Below are positions 9,438 through 18,095 of a stretch of 64,000 nucleotides of DNA, in pieces. This stretch comes from Methanomassiliicoccales archaeon LGM-RCC1 (GTDB taxonomy: Archaea; Thermoplasmatota; Thermoplasmata; Methanomassiliicoccales; Methanomethylophilaceae). The DNA lies in contig CP115555.1 in NCBI GenBank assembly GCA_030168575.1, forward strand, positions 620,001 to 684,000, read 5' to 3'. The translations under genes and the position numbers were made by a program. The notes under the pieces were generated by a model, which ran no database searches, was not told where the DNA came from, and saw nothing but the letters and a program-made list of their open reading frames with translations. Position 1 is the first letter of the stretch. Every line of letters starts with the position of its first letter.

Positions 9438-11093
9438 ATGATAATTACGACATATGTGGCAGAACTCATCAACGAGATGTTAAGCAACGAGTCCATGATC
9501 AATGGTCACGACTACATCTTCAACACTATAGCAGAGGTCTCTGCTACATTCGTGGCGATAAGCGTTGCCATATTCGCGATCATGGCCACCAGACCCGGTC
9601 ATGACATCGAGCTCCGTAAGTTCATCAAGTTCGATTTTGTCGCCTGTTCGATCTCCTCTATCATCACGCCATTGGCCTGTATGATTATCATCGATTCAAT
9701 GAAGCATGTGTCCTGTTCCATGATCCTTCTCATGGAGATGGGATCCGCCTTCATCATGGTGCTATCGATCTGGAGGCTCATTAACAGAGTGTACTACTCA
9801 GGATTGCAGGTGGAGAGTCAGCAATTGGTCGGGGAAGTAACCCTGATCGACCCTCATTGCACAAACAGGTCTTCATTCCCCAATTATAACATCACCTCAG
9901 TATTGTCCAAGATGTATCCTGGCCCTTCCCAGCATCTCAGAGGGAGATATTACGACTACATTCCGCAGGATAATGTTCATTGGAGTAACCGTACGATTAA
10001 GAACAACGATTGGGAGTTCATGGTCTTCCTCAAAGCATTGTCTGAGGATGTTTTTAGCAAAGGACATAGTGGTGCGGAGGAGACCCTCAGCTTTGTCATC
10101 GACAGCGGCGAATTGAACATTGATGCACTCAATAAGGTCATGTTCGGTTACGGTGATGTCACCGGATACGATGATGAGGACCTTTCCAGGATCAGGAAGT
10201 ACAGTAGGCAGATGAAGCCTAAGGTCCAGAGTCCCAAAGGAGTGTATCAGATATGCTCCGCCATTTACTCCAGATACGATGATGTATCTGCCATGGAGAT
10301 GTGCATGACCCTGCTCACGGGATACATCAGGTATGCTGAGAAGCATCAGAGCCCATCCCTTATGAACCGTATAGTCGGGAGGAAGGACTACATCTCCGAA
10401 GGAGATTCATACGTGTACACCCTGATGGGCGACACGATCGAGGCGTACGGCACCATGTATGGGCTCAGATATAACGCGAACCATCTGTACAGCAAGGCCT
10501 ACTCTCTCGATGTCGATAATTTACGTGCATCATCCAAGGTCGATCTGGAAGATAGCCGGATAGGTTCTCTCGGAAACGATTACGGAAAAATCCATGATAG
10601 GGCCCTGCTCCTCAAGGACATGTACAAGGTCCTCACCATTATCCTTATGATCACTTGTATCATGGATTTCATCGGACTGGGGGATGATGACCCATCATAC
10701 GAGCATTATTCCGCCATCTATTCTATGTTCATAATGATCGGTCCGGTATGGATCCTCATGAATGTCTTGAAACTGACAAGACAATTGGGGTCTTCAATCA
10801 GATTGGTATCCACAGTTATCCTGGCGATATTAGGAACTTATTTTTTGGACCTATGCACAGGGTCATGCGACACAATTCTCAGGTTCGGTCCTTGGTTAAT
10901 CCTGACGACTTTGATCATCATGGCATCCGCTTATCTGATCATTCTGGACGGTCACAGGGTGTCTGAGAGGATAACGTTGACGAGGAATAATCCCGAATCA
11001 AAATGGCATAGGCCTCTCTGGAATCATAAATCCATAATCATAGGTATGGTGGTCCTGTTGGCGGAAACAATGGCGCATTTCTTGCAGTTTTGA
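9438..11093 (+). CDS. Hypothetical multi-pass membrane protein
   Basis: 551 aa, not recognised. Three hydrophobic segments lie near the N-terminus (about 32-52, 69-88, 92-112). A long soluble region (about 120-385) is rich in charged residues. Four or five further membrane segments fill the C-terminus (about 395-417, 425-446, 455-475, 482-505, 530-548). The soluble domain between two membrane blocks suggests a sensor or receptor-like topology, but no catalytic motif is visible. It is a single gene between the adhesins and the convergent winged-helix regulator. Confidence 0.6.
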   Translation: MIITTYVAELINEMLSNESMINGHDYIFNTIAEVSATFVAISVAIFAIMATRPGHDIELRKFIKFDFVACSISSIITPLACMIIIDSMKHVSCSMILLMEMGSAFIMVLSIWRLINRVYYSGLQVESQQLVGEVTLIDPHCTNRSSFPNYNITSVLSKMYPGPSQHLRGRYYDYIPQDNVHWSNRTIKNNDWEFMVFLKALSEDVFSKGHSGAEETLSFVIDSGELNIDALNKVMFGYGDVTGYDDEDLSRIRKYSRQMKPKVQSPKGVYQICSAIYSRYDDVSAMEMCMTLLTGYIRYAEKHQSPSLMNRIVGRKDYISEGDSYVYTLMGDTIEAYGTMYGLRYNANHLYSKAYSLDVDNLRASSKVDLEDSRIGSLGNDYGKIHDRALLLKDMYKVLTIILMITCIMDFIGLGDDDPSYEHYSAIYSMFIMIGPVWILMNVLKLTRQLGSSIRLVSTVILAILGTYFLDLCTGSCDTILRFGPWLILTTLIIMASAYLIILDGHRVSERITLTRNNPESKWHRPLWNHKSIIIGMVVLLAETMAHFLQF

Positions 11094-11223
11094 GGTCGGT
11101 TGATAGAAGCCTTAAGGCTTTCATTTGAGTATTCGACTAGTGCCCGAGCACCCACTCTATATTTAACCCAACCCGAGTTAAGACAGAGTTATCTTAAAAA
11201 ACAAGGGTACGGAATGACTATAC

Positions 11224-11760
11224 TCACCGATTGTCCTCGGCGATACTCACCATTTCCCGGACGATCTTAGCGACCTTTCTTCCTTTATCGGTCATGGTGA
11301 CCACCTTGTTGTTGGTCCTGCCGGTGGCGTATATCTTCACAATCCCCATTTCTTCTAGGTCGTCTATCCTTTCCAGCATGCTGCTGGACCTTGCCACGTC
11401 ATTGTAGATATCAGTCTTGATCACCGGTGCCATATTGTCCAGATAGAGTATCAGGGACAGCATATGCTTTCCTTCCAACTTCTGGATGGCCGTCCTTTCG
11501 GGTTTCTTCCTTCCGTAACGATCCGATACGAATTTCTTGACTTCTTCCGGCAGATCATCATAATCATGGGGCTCGCTGGCAACGCTCTCCCGTCCATCCA
11601 GTTTCTTCCCTATCGGGATGGACATCGTCTGAGCATCCGTACTCGGATTCGACAAAGTCGGCTCCTCCCCCCCCCCCGATGCGCTCATAAGGGGTTGTGA
11701 GAACGTGAACTGCTCGGATTTCACGTCAGTTATCGCTGAGAAGAATGAATCGCCTAACAT
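11224..11760 (-). CDS. Winged-helix transcriptional regulator with a poly-G tract
   Basis: 178 aa from the ATG at 11760 (a TTG two codons earlier is possible). The C-terminal half (about 90-175) is a MarR/ArsR-like winged helix: a helix pair, then MLERIDDLEEMGIVKIYATGR-type recognition helix and wing, ending in MTDKGRKVAKIV. The N-terminal 70 residues are low-complexity and contain Gly-Gly-Gly encoded by eleven consecutive G residues. A TATA box at 11788-11796 places the transcript start within a few bases of the ATG, so translation is probably leaderless. No target is identifiable; it is convergent with the membrane protein gene. Confidence 0.7.
   Translation of the reverse strand: MLGDSFFSAITDVKSEQFTFSQPLMSASGGGEEPTLSNPSTDAQTMSIPIGKKLDGRESVASEPHDYDDLPEEVKKFVSDRYGRKKPERTAIQKLEGKHMLSLILYLDNMAPVIKTDIYNDVARSSSMLERIDDLEEMGIVKIYATGRTNNKVVTMTDKGRKVAKIVREMVSIAEDNR
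11667..11677 (-). repeat. Mononucleotide G11 tract inside a regulator gene
   Basis: Eleven consecutive C on the plus strand (G on the coding strand) about 30 codons into the winged-helix gene. Gain or loss of one base would shift the frame ahead of the DNA-binding domain. Confidence 0.95.
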
Positions 11761-11787
11761 TTCCAACGAATTCCGTTTGGTCTTGTC

Positions 11788-11796
11788 TTTATATAA
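11788..11796 (-). promoter_or_regulatory. TATA box for the winged-helix regulator
   Basis: TTATATAAA read on the minus strand, centred about 30 bases upstream of the ATG at 11760, the spacing expected for an archaeal promoter with a leaderless or near-leaderless transcript. Confidence 0.6.
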
Positions 11797-11989
11797 CCGA
11801 TAACCAGAAACAATGTATGATGGTGCAATAATCAGTTCGACTGAAAAGTGAAATATTCCGAAAGGTTCAAATTTTCAGTATCAGCGAGGATCGACCAGAC
11901 AGTGATCGATCTGAATAGGGGTGTCGATCCGAAATCTTCGGAAGATTCCTGTGCAATTGTTTTCATAGAATCAACGCATCCTTCGGTCC

Positions 11990-12853
11990 ATGAAGGTCCA
12001 TCCCGACTGCGTGCCCTGTCTGATGAAACGCATACTCTTCCAATCCAGACTCGTACCAGGATCTGACGAGAGGTCATCCGTGGAGAACGGTCTGAAGGTC
12101 TTCGCGGAGGGGTTCAGCTACGACAAGAAATCGGTCGATCTGGCGACAGAGGTTCACAGGGCATCCTATGCCGTTCTCGGGAAGGATCCATATCATGATC
12201 TGAAGGTCAGGGCGGATATCATCGCTGAGAAGTTTATGGGCATGGCGCAGGACTACGTCGATTCCTCGGACGACAAGCTCAGGGCATGCCTGATGGTGTC
12301 CGTGATTGGCAACATCATGGACTTCGGCTCCACTGGGGGGATAGACAATCCGGAGCAGTTCGAGCCCATCTTCCAGAAGCTCATCGACCAGGGACTCGGC
12401 AGGGACGACTCCGATAGGATCAGGGCAGTTCTGGACAAGCCTGGCACAATCGTTTACATGTTCGATAACTGCGGCGAATCGCAGTTGGATAAGATATTCA
12501 TAAGGTACCTCCGCAGCCACGGAAAGAGGGTTGTCGGGATGGTACGCGGGGAACCCATACTCAACGACGTCACATACGATGACGCCATCCGCTCCGGATT
12601 GGACAGGGAGGTGGACCTCCTGCTCACGACGGGAACGTTCTACGTGGGCATCGACTGGAGGGACGTCCCGGACGATCTGATGAAGGAGATCGGGAACAGC
12701 GATCTGATAATCGCCAAGGGCATGGGGAACTACGAGTCTTTATCGGATGAGGCCCTACCCGTTCCCGTGGTCCATGTGATGCGCACCAAGTGCGCTCCGG
12801 TGGCGGAATCCATCGGCATGCCGCTGGACCAGAACGTTGTCTATGTGAGATGA
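11990..12853 (+). CDS. DUF89/ARMT1-like metal-dependent phosphatase
   Basis: 287 aa, the normal length of the archaeal DUF89 group. The N-terminus has the conserved Cys pair HPDCVPCL. The catalytic core has FDNCGE (Asp and Asn metal ligands) and a downstream GTFYVGIDWRD segment in place of the usual active-site loop, followed by IIAKGMGNYE, a signature of the family. Family members are damage-control phosphatases acting on sugar phosphates and phosphometabolites with Mn, Ni or Co; the substrate here is unknown. It sits 4 bases upstream of a sugar-nucleotide transferase, so removal of misphosphorylated sugar intermediates is a reasonable inference. Confidence 0.8.
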   Translation: MKVHPDCVPCLMKRILFQSRLVPGSDERSSVENGLKVFAEGFSYDKKSVDLATEVHRASYAVLGKDPYHDLKVRADIIAEKFMGMAQDYVDSSDDKLRACLMVSVIGNIMDFGSTGGIDNPEQFEPIFQKLIDQGLGRDDSDRIRAVLDKPGTIVYMFDNCGESQLDKIFIRYLRSHGKRVVGMVRGEPILNDVTYDDAIRSGLDREVDLLLTTGTFYVGIDWRDVPDDLMKEIGNSDLIIAKGMGNYESLSDEALPVPVVHVMRTKCAPVAESIGMPLDQNVVYVR

Positions 12854-12857
12854 TAAT

Positions 12858-13877
12858 ATGAAGGTCAGACAGGCTATCGTGATGGTGGGTGGAATGGGAA
12901 CGCGTCTCCGTCCCTTGACGGAGAACAGGCCGAAGCCCATGCTGTCGGTGGCCGACAGGCCTTGCATCTGGTATCTGCTCAGGTCTCTGGCCAGGGCGGG
13001 AGTGGAAGAGGTCATCCTCGCATGCGGATATAAGCCCGGCATGATGGAGGCTCTCGGCGACGGATCCGATCTCGGCATCAGGATAGTCTATTCCTATGAG
13101 GACACCCCGATGGGGACCGCCGGATCGATGAAGCTGGCCGAGGACAGGCTAGACGACGTCTTCATAGCCGCCTACGGCGACATCTTCGCCGATATAGACG
13201 TCTCCGAGGAGGTCAGGATCCATTTCGAAAACAAGGCGGACATCACAGTCGCTCTGACGGCGGTGGAGGATCCGACGCAGTTCGGTATCGCCAGGGTCGA
13301 CGACACCGGCAGGATTCTGGAGTTCAAGGAGAAACCGAAACCCGAGGAGGTGTTCTCCAATCTGATCAACGCGGGGATCTACGTCATGAACAGGAGTGTC
13401 CTGGAGAAGGTTCCGAAGGACACCTTCTACGATGTCTCGAAGGAGCTGATCCCGGAGGTGATGGCCGAGGGACGCATACAGGCCTATCAGCTCAACGGCG
13501 TCTGGATGGATGTCGGACGCCCCCACGATCTATTGGAAGCGAATCTTTTGGTGGCCGAGCGGGAGTACCGTCTGAAGAGGTTCGATTCCGCCGTAGAATG
13601 CTGCACCAAGGGTAGCTTCTATCTTGGAGAGGGAGCGTTCATAGGCAATTCCAAGGCCAAAAGCACCGTGATATCCAAGGGATCGAAGGTCGAGGATTCG
13701 GATCTGGACAGGGTACTTCTGCTCGATGACTGCGAGGTCAGCGGCGCTACCATAGTCAATTCCATCCTCGGAGTGGGCTGCAGGGTAGGTAAGGGAGCGA
13801 AGATCTCCAATTGCGTCCTTGCCGACAGGACGGTCGTCGAAGAGGGCAGCAATCTGGAAGGCGACAGGATCGTCTGA
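12858..13877 (+). CDS. Sugar-1-phosphate nucleotidyltransferase (GDP-mannose or dTDP/UDP-glucose type)
   Basis: 339 aa. Residues 1-230 form the nucleotidyltransferase fold: GGMGTRLRPLTENRPKPM (nucleotide-binding signature with catalytic Arg and Lys), DTPMGTAGSM, AYGDIF for the metal-binding Asp, EKPKPEE, NAGIYVM and VWMDVGRP. Residues about 240-339 contain hexapeptide repeats of a left-handed beta helix. The enzyme condenses an NTP with a hexose-1-phosphate to an NDP-sugar. The neighbouring phosphohexomutase and PGI/PMI genes suggest mannose or glucosamine precursors, but the exact base and sugar cannot be decided from sequence alone. Operonic with the DUF89 gene. Confidence 0.85.
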   Translation: MKVRQAIVMVGGMGTRLRPLTENRPKPMLSVADRPCIWYLLRSLARAGVEEVILACGYKPGMMEALGDGSDLGIRIVYSYEDTPMGTAGSMKLAEDRLDDVFIAAYGDIFADIDVSEEVRIHFENKADITVALTAVEDPTQFGIARVDDTGRILEFKEKPKPEEVFSNLINAGIYVMNRSVLEKVPKDTFYDVSKELIPEVMAEGRIQAYQLNGVWMDVGRPHDLLEANLLVAEREYRLKRFDSAVECCTKGSFYLGEGAFIGNSKAKSTVISKGSKVEDSDLDRVLLLDDCEVSGATIVNSILGVGCRVGKGAKISNCVLADRTVVEEGSNLEGDRIV

Positions 13878-13910
13878 ATAGAAAGGTCCAAAAATTTTCG
13901 GTCCTGGAGT

Positions 13911-15059
13911 TTACGAGGATTGCTTTCTCTTCTTTTCCTCGATGACTTCCTGATAGAGCTTCTCAAGAGCATCCGCTGTGCCCTGTATCGAGTAGATCTC
14001 GGCGGTCCTTCTCGCACCCGCTTTCAGTTTGTCGATGTTCTCGAGTCCCTGATGGATGACCCTGACGCAATCCTCCTCAGTGGTCTCGAACAGATAACCG
14101 TTCTCGCCGTCTTTGATCACGTCGGTGAACGCACGGCCGTTGGCGCACAGCGCAGGTACCTCACAGGCCATGGCCTCCAGGGTGGTCAGTCCTTGGGTCT
14201 CGAACTTGGATGCGGTTATGAAGAGGTCCGCACACGAATAGTACGAGACCAGGTCGTCGTCGGGAACGAATCCGGCGAACACGACCTTGTCCGTCACCCC
14301 TTCGTCCGATGCGAGCTGTCTCCACTCGTCACCGGCCGGACCTTTGCCGCAAATCAGAAGGACGATGTCATCGTCAAGGTGCTTCATGGAACTGATCAGA
14401 AGGTCGACCTTCTTCTCGAAGGACAGTCTGCCGACCGTTATGAGGACCTTCTTCCCCACTAGACCGTGGCGTGCCCTTATCTCGTCACCCTTATCGTTCT
14501 TCACGAATCTGTCGATGTCGACTCCGACAGGGATGATCTCCATCCTCTTGGGCTTCACGCCCATATCCAGCAATTCTCTCGCAATGGAAGGCGTCGGGAC
14601 GACCAGTGCGTTGGGCCTCTTAAGCTCCTGGCGGAGATAGATCTGGACCAACTTGTTCAGGAAGTCAGGCGGGAGCTTGATGGGAGAATACTGATAGGCG
14701 ACCTCGTTCACCATGGTGACGAATGTCTGGACGGTGGGAATTCCGGAGAAGTGCGACGTGACCAGCCCTTTTACGGTCATGACGGTGCATCCGTGAAGGT
14801 GGATGATGTCGGGATTCCATTCCTCGACTTCCTTGAGCTCGTTGTGCCTGAACGTAGGCAAGAAGTATCCCTCGTATGACTTGAACGGTTTCGACGGGAC
14901 GTAGATGATGCCTTCCTCGCGGTCCTTCTCTCCCGGGTCGGGCGCAACGATGATGACCTCGTGACCCATGCGGTCCAGGCACTCCTTCGTTGTGAGCACC
15001 TGTGTGGCCACCCCGTCCCTGGTGGGGAAGTAGCTGTCCGTGACTATGGCGACCCTCAT
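13911..15059 (-). CDS. GT4-family glycosyltransferase
   Basis: 382 aa. The start MRVAIVTDSYFPTRDGVA is preceded by a strong AGGAGGT, and its ATG overlaps the stop of the upstream membrane protein gene by four bases (ATGA). The N-terminal Rossmann domain begins with RDGVATQV (acceptor side). The C-terminal donor domain has GRLSFEKKVDLLI, ICGKGPAGDE and the EX7E motif FETQGLTTLEAMA. The closest families are membrane-acting retaining glycosyltransferases such as diacylglycerol glucosyltransferases and PimA/B-like enzymes. It probably builds a glycolipid or surface glycan at the inner membrane face. The longer upstream ORF extension is not used. Confidence 0.85.
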   Translation of the reverse strand: MRVAIVTDSYFPTRDGVATQVLTTKECLDRMGHEVIIVAPDPGEKDREEGIIYVPSKPFKSYEGYFLPTFRHNELKEVEEWNPDIIHLHGCTVMTVKGLVTSHFSGIPTVQTFVTMVNEVAYQYSPIKLPPDFLNKLVQIYLRQELKRPNALVVPTPSIARELLDMGVKPKRMEIIPVGVDIDRFVKNDKGDEIRARHGLVGKKVLITVGRLSFEKKVDLLISSMKHLDDDIVLLICGKGPAGDEWRQLASDEGVTDKVVFAGFVPDDDLVSYYSCADLFITASKFETQGLTTLEAMACEVPALCANGRAFTDVIKDGENGYLFETTEEDCVRVIHQGLENIDKLKAGARRTAEIYSIQGTADALEKLYQEVIEEKKRKQSS

Positions 15060-15655
15060 TCCTCGACCTCCTGACCGTCGATCCCCATCTTCTTCTTGCG
15101 GAGGAAGGCGACCGCGGCACTGATCACGATCATCGCTATGATCGCGACCAGCATGATAGTCCTGGACGTTCCGCCGTCGAAGAATGCCGTTGCGGTCTGT
15201 CCGAACAGCATTATAAGGCCGTACTTGAACACGTACCCGGTCGCTAGCCAAAAAATGCATTTGCGCACATCCCATCTCTTCCTCATGGCCGCCATAACCG
15301 CACCGGTGAACGGGACCATGGGAGCAACTCTGTTGATCAGCATGACCTTCTCGTCACTGACTATCAGGAAGTTGATGTACTTCTTCAGGGCCTTGTCCAC
15401 CCTCTTCGGGAGACCGGTCCTCTTCACGACGTTGTACAGGAAGAACACTCCCACCATCTCTCCGAGGAAACCAACAGCAAGGACGGTGAGACCGAATTCC
15501 CACGATGTGTTGGCGCCTATGGCGAGTATGAAGAAGAGTTCCGGAAGTGTCGGCACCAGAAGGGCATCCAGAAGGAACAGTAAGAATATGCAGATCAGAA
15601 TGCCCTGATCCCCCAGCCCCGCGAAGAGGTCGAAAAGGAAGTCCCCGATACCCAT
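15056..15655 (-). CDS. VTT/DedA-like (SNARE-associated) membrane protein
   Basis: 199 aa from ATG 15655; the longer frame upstream lacks a credible start. Hydrophobic segments lie near residues 14-36, 45-75, 100-125 (NRVAPMVPFTGAVMAAM), 135-155 and 168-188. The motif LINRVAPMVPFTGA resembles the conserved region of the VTT/DedA family, whose members move lipids or act in envelope homeostasis. It is translationally coupled to the glycosyltransferase, consistent with a joint role in glycolipid assembly or flipping (inference). Confidence 0.65.
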   Translation of the reverse strand: MGIGDFLFDLFAGLGDQGILICIFLLFLLDALLVPTLPELFFILAIGANTSWEFGLTVLAVGFLGEMVGVFFLYNVVKRTGLPKRVDKALKKYINFLIVSDEKVMLINRVAPMVPFTGAVMAAMRKRWDVRKCIFWLATGYVFKYGLIMLFGQTATAFFDGGTSRTIMLVAIIAMIVISAAVAFLRKKKMGIDGQEVEE

Positions 15656-15699
15656 CTTATCTTGGCCTTGGGATTCTTTTTGATGTATATAAGGAGGAG

Positions 15700-16743
15700 T
15701 CAACGCCTCGCGGCAATGTATCTGGCCGATCTGGTGCTCCCTTCCTTGCGGATGACCCCCCGGTCGCATAGGTCCCTGAGGGTCCTTTCGACCGATGTCT
15801 CCGATATGTCGGGGAACATGGAGAGTATGTCCTGTTTGGACACGTGGACGGGACAGATGCTCAGGAAGGATTCGAGGGCATCCGTCTTTTTGGACCTCCC
15901 TATCTCGGTCCCAAATGACAGGTTGAGGTCCCTGTAGCACAGGAAGAGCTGCGATATGAAATAGGATATGAACGGGGTGTAATCGCTTCCGCCGTCGAAC
16001 CAACCAGGATACCCATATTCCAGGGCCCTGTAGTAATCGCTTTTGCTTGCGTTTATCTTGGATTCTATGGAGACGTATCTGCATACATCGTATCCCTCCT
16101 GATAGAGGAGAAGCACCGTCAGCAGTCTGGACATACGGCCGTTGCCGTCCAGGAACGGATGTATCCTCAGGAAATCCATGATGAAGCACGGTATGAGCAG
16201 CAGCTTGTTTATGTCAAGGTCGTTCCTGGCCTCCCAGAAGGCCGATAGCATCTGGTCGATGCAGTATTCGGTATCCTGGAACGGAACGGTCTCGTAGACG
16301 GCGGAGACCGATCCGTCCGGATCCCTGTCCACGATCACATTGTCCCTCGATTTGAATCCGGGTTCGGACATCTCCTTGTAGGACATCAGTATCCCGTACA
16401 GACCGAGGATGCTCTCCTTGTCCAGTTTTATGCGGTCGTGGGAACGGTGGATGTACCTGAGGGCATCGCGGTATCCCGCTATCTCCTGCTCGTCATGTCC
16501 CTTAGGGACGGTTCTCTCGGAGATGAGTCCTACTGCCCTCTCCTCGCTGGTCCTGATCCCCTCGATCTCATTGGAATCGATAACTGACATGATCACGGCA
16601 CGGTTCTCCAGGGCCTGTAGCACATAGGTCTGTTGATCGTGGTGTTCCGCAGTGTCCCTGATGCGCTCTATGTTCCCTATCCTGTTCAGGAGGTCCGCAT
16701 CGACTTTGGAGGATTTGAGGAAATCATAGTTGAAAACGTGCAT
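15700..16743 (-). CDS. Fic/DOC-family AMPylation-type protein with winged-helix C-terminus
   Basis: 347 aa from ATG 16743. The Fic core motif HPFLDGNGRMSR is complete (His about 195), so NMP transfer activity is expected. A class II inhibitory helix motif, S-N-E-I-E-G (S57, E61), precedes the core, so the protein should be autoinhibited by its own helix. The last 60 residues look like a winged helix (KQDILSMFPDISETSVERTL). Such Fic-wHTH proteins are single-gene regulators found scattered in bacteria and archaea. A perfect inverted repeat lies immediately upstream of its TATA box, suggesting autoregulation. It is inserted between two glycosyltransferase genes. Confidence 0.85.
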   Translation of the reverse strand: MHVFNYDFLKSSKVDADLLNRIGNIERIRDTAEHHDQQTYVLQALENRAVIMSVIDSNEIEGIRTSEERAVGLISERTVPKGHDEQEIAGYRDALRYIHRSHDRIKLDKESILGLYGILMSYKEMSEPGFKSRDNVIVDRDPDGSVSAVYETVPFQDTEYCIDQMLSAFWEARNDLDINKLLLIPCFIMDFLRIHPFLDGNGRMSRLLTVLLLYQEGYDVCRYVSIESKINASKSDYYRALEYGYPGWFDGGSDYTPFISYFISQLFLCYRDLNLSFGTEIGRSKKTDALESFLSICPVHVSKQDILSMFPDISETSVERTLRDLCDRGVIRKEGSTRSARYIAARR

Positions 16744-16763
16744 CAACTATCAATTATTGAAAT

Positions 16764-16774
16764 AATATATAATA
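16764..16774 (-). promoter_or_regulatory. TATA box for fic
   Basis: AT-rich TATTATATATT on the minus strand, about 25 bases upstream of the fic ATG (16743), indicating a leaderless transcript. Confidence 0.5.
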
Positions 16775-16782
16775 TTTATTAT

Positions 16783-16820
16783 TAATTTGCATCAAATTTA
16801 TTTGAAATTGATGCAAATTA
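16783..16820. promoter_or_regulatory. Perfect 13-bp inverted repeat, candidate operator of fic
   Basis: TAATTTGCATCAA (16783-16795) and its exact reverse complement (16808-16820) are separated by 12 bases. The same GCATCAA core appears again at 16739-16745 across the fic start codon. The position just upstream of the TATA box and the extra half-site over the start suggest a repressor site, possibly for the winged helix of the Fic protein itself. Confidence 0.6.
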
Positions 16821-16845
16821 TCGGATCCGCCCAAGGATGGGCGGA

Positions 16846-17937
16846 TCATCTCCTCTGGAATTTCTCGACGGTGTCGATGAGGAATCTTTCGTATCCGTCG
16901 ATGTGGTTGGACCAGTCGTAGTACTCCGCCTGTTTCCTGGCCCTCTCTCCCATGTCCTTCCTGAGCTGATCGTCGGCGAGTAGTCTGTTGATGGCATCCG
17001 CCAGACCCTTCGGGTCGGCCGGATCCACTAAGATTCCCCCGTCTCCGACCGTCTCCGGAAGTCCGTTGACGTTCGTGCATACGATCGGTTTCTTCTGCGA
17101 CATTATCTCGACGGCCACCAGGCCGAACGCCTCGTACAGGGAAGGCATGACCAGCATCTTGCATGTGCCCATGAGCCTGTTCTTCTCTTCCTCTGATACG
17201 AACCCGACGAATTCGATCTTATCTTCCAGGCCCTCTCTCCTGATCTGCTTCTTGATGTTCTTCTCCTCCGGACCCTTTCCGCAGATCTTCAGCTTGCAGT
17301 CCACATCCTTCATGGCCTCTATGAGGTACTTGATGCCCTTGACCTTGACCAGGCGTCCCAAGGAGAGTATGAAGTCCTCTTCCTCACCCATGTACCTGTA
17401 TTCAGGAACGTGACCGCAGGTGGGGATCGTGAACAGCTTGTCCTCCGGCGCTCCCCTCCTTATGAGGTCCTGGCGGATGTTCTCGCTGACCGTGACGATC
17501 CTGTCGAACCCCAGCATGGTCTTCCAGAACATGTTGTCGTTCACTGCGGAGATCCTCTTCACCATGCCCGTCCCCTCATGCCATGTGTTGTGGACGGTGT
17601 GAATCTTCACTCCCTTGTACTTTCCAAGCGCCTTGTTGTAGGACGGAGCCCAGCGGTAGTTGTAGTTCACGATGTCGGCATCCAGGGAATCCAATGCCTC
17701 CAGAATGCCGTGGGACCATGTGTATGGAGGGTTGTACAGGTTGATGTATCCGGATTTGAGGCGGATGATGTTGTAACCTTCAGGGGTCCTCTCCTCCGCT
17801 TCCGTTCCCGGAAGCTGTCCGGTCAGGACGGTGACGTCATGTCCCTTCTGGGCCAAAAGAGCGGATGTCTGGTGCATGCGGTTCTCTATTCCCCCGCCGT
17901 AGGGGTAGAAGAATGGGTTGACGTCTACTATCTTCAT
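16846..17937 (-). CDS. GT4-family glycosyltransferase
   Basis: 363 aa. The N-terminus MKIVDVNPFFYPYGGGIENR has the glycine-rich acceptor loop of GT4 enzymes. The C-terminal donor-binding domain has LSLGRLVKVKGIKYLI, ICGKGPEEKN and EX7E as YEAFGLVAVEIMS, then GGILVDPADP. It transfers a sugar from an NDP donor with retention. It is distinct from the other GT4 gene at 13911-15059 and monocistronic by spacing. It probably belongs to the same surface-glycan set as the sugar-nucleotide genes on both sides. Confidence 0.85.
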   Translation of the reverse strand: MKIVDVNPFFYPYGGGIENRMHQTSALLAQKGHDVTVLTGQLPGTEAEERTPEGYNIIRLKSGYINLYNPPYTWSHGILEALDSLDADIVNYNYRWAPSYNKALGKYKGVKIHTVHNTWHEGTGMVKRISAVNDNMFWKTMLGFDRIVTVSENIRQDLIRRGAPEDKLFTIPTCGHVPEYRYMGEEEDFILSLGRLVKVKGIKYLIEAMKDVDCKLKICGKGPEEKNIKKQIRREGLEDKIEFVGFVSEEEKNRLMGTCKMLVMPSLYEAFGLVAVEIMSQKKPIVCTNVNGLPETVGDGGILVDPADPKGLADAINRLLADDQLRKDMGERARKQAEYYDWSNHIDGYERFLIDTVEKFQRR

Positions 17938-18095
17938 GATCGTTCCGGACCTGTTGTTCCGATGGAGTGCTTAATCCGATAAAAACCTTTGAGGGAGGCT
18001 GAACCCTGCTTTCATGTAGGAAATATTAAAGGAATTGAACACATCGGCAACTCTAATACACCGCCCCGTTAGTGTACAGGGGCAGGGGATGCGAA

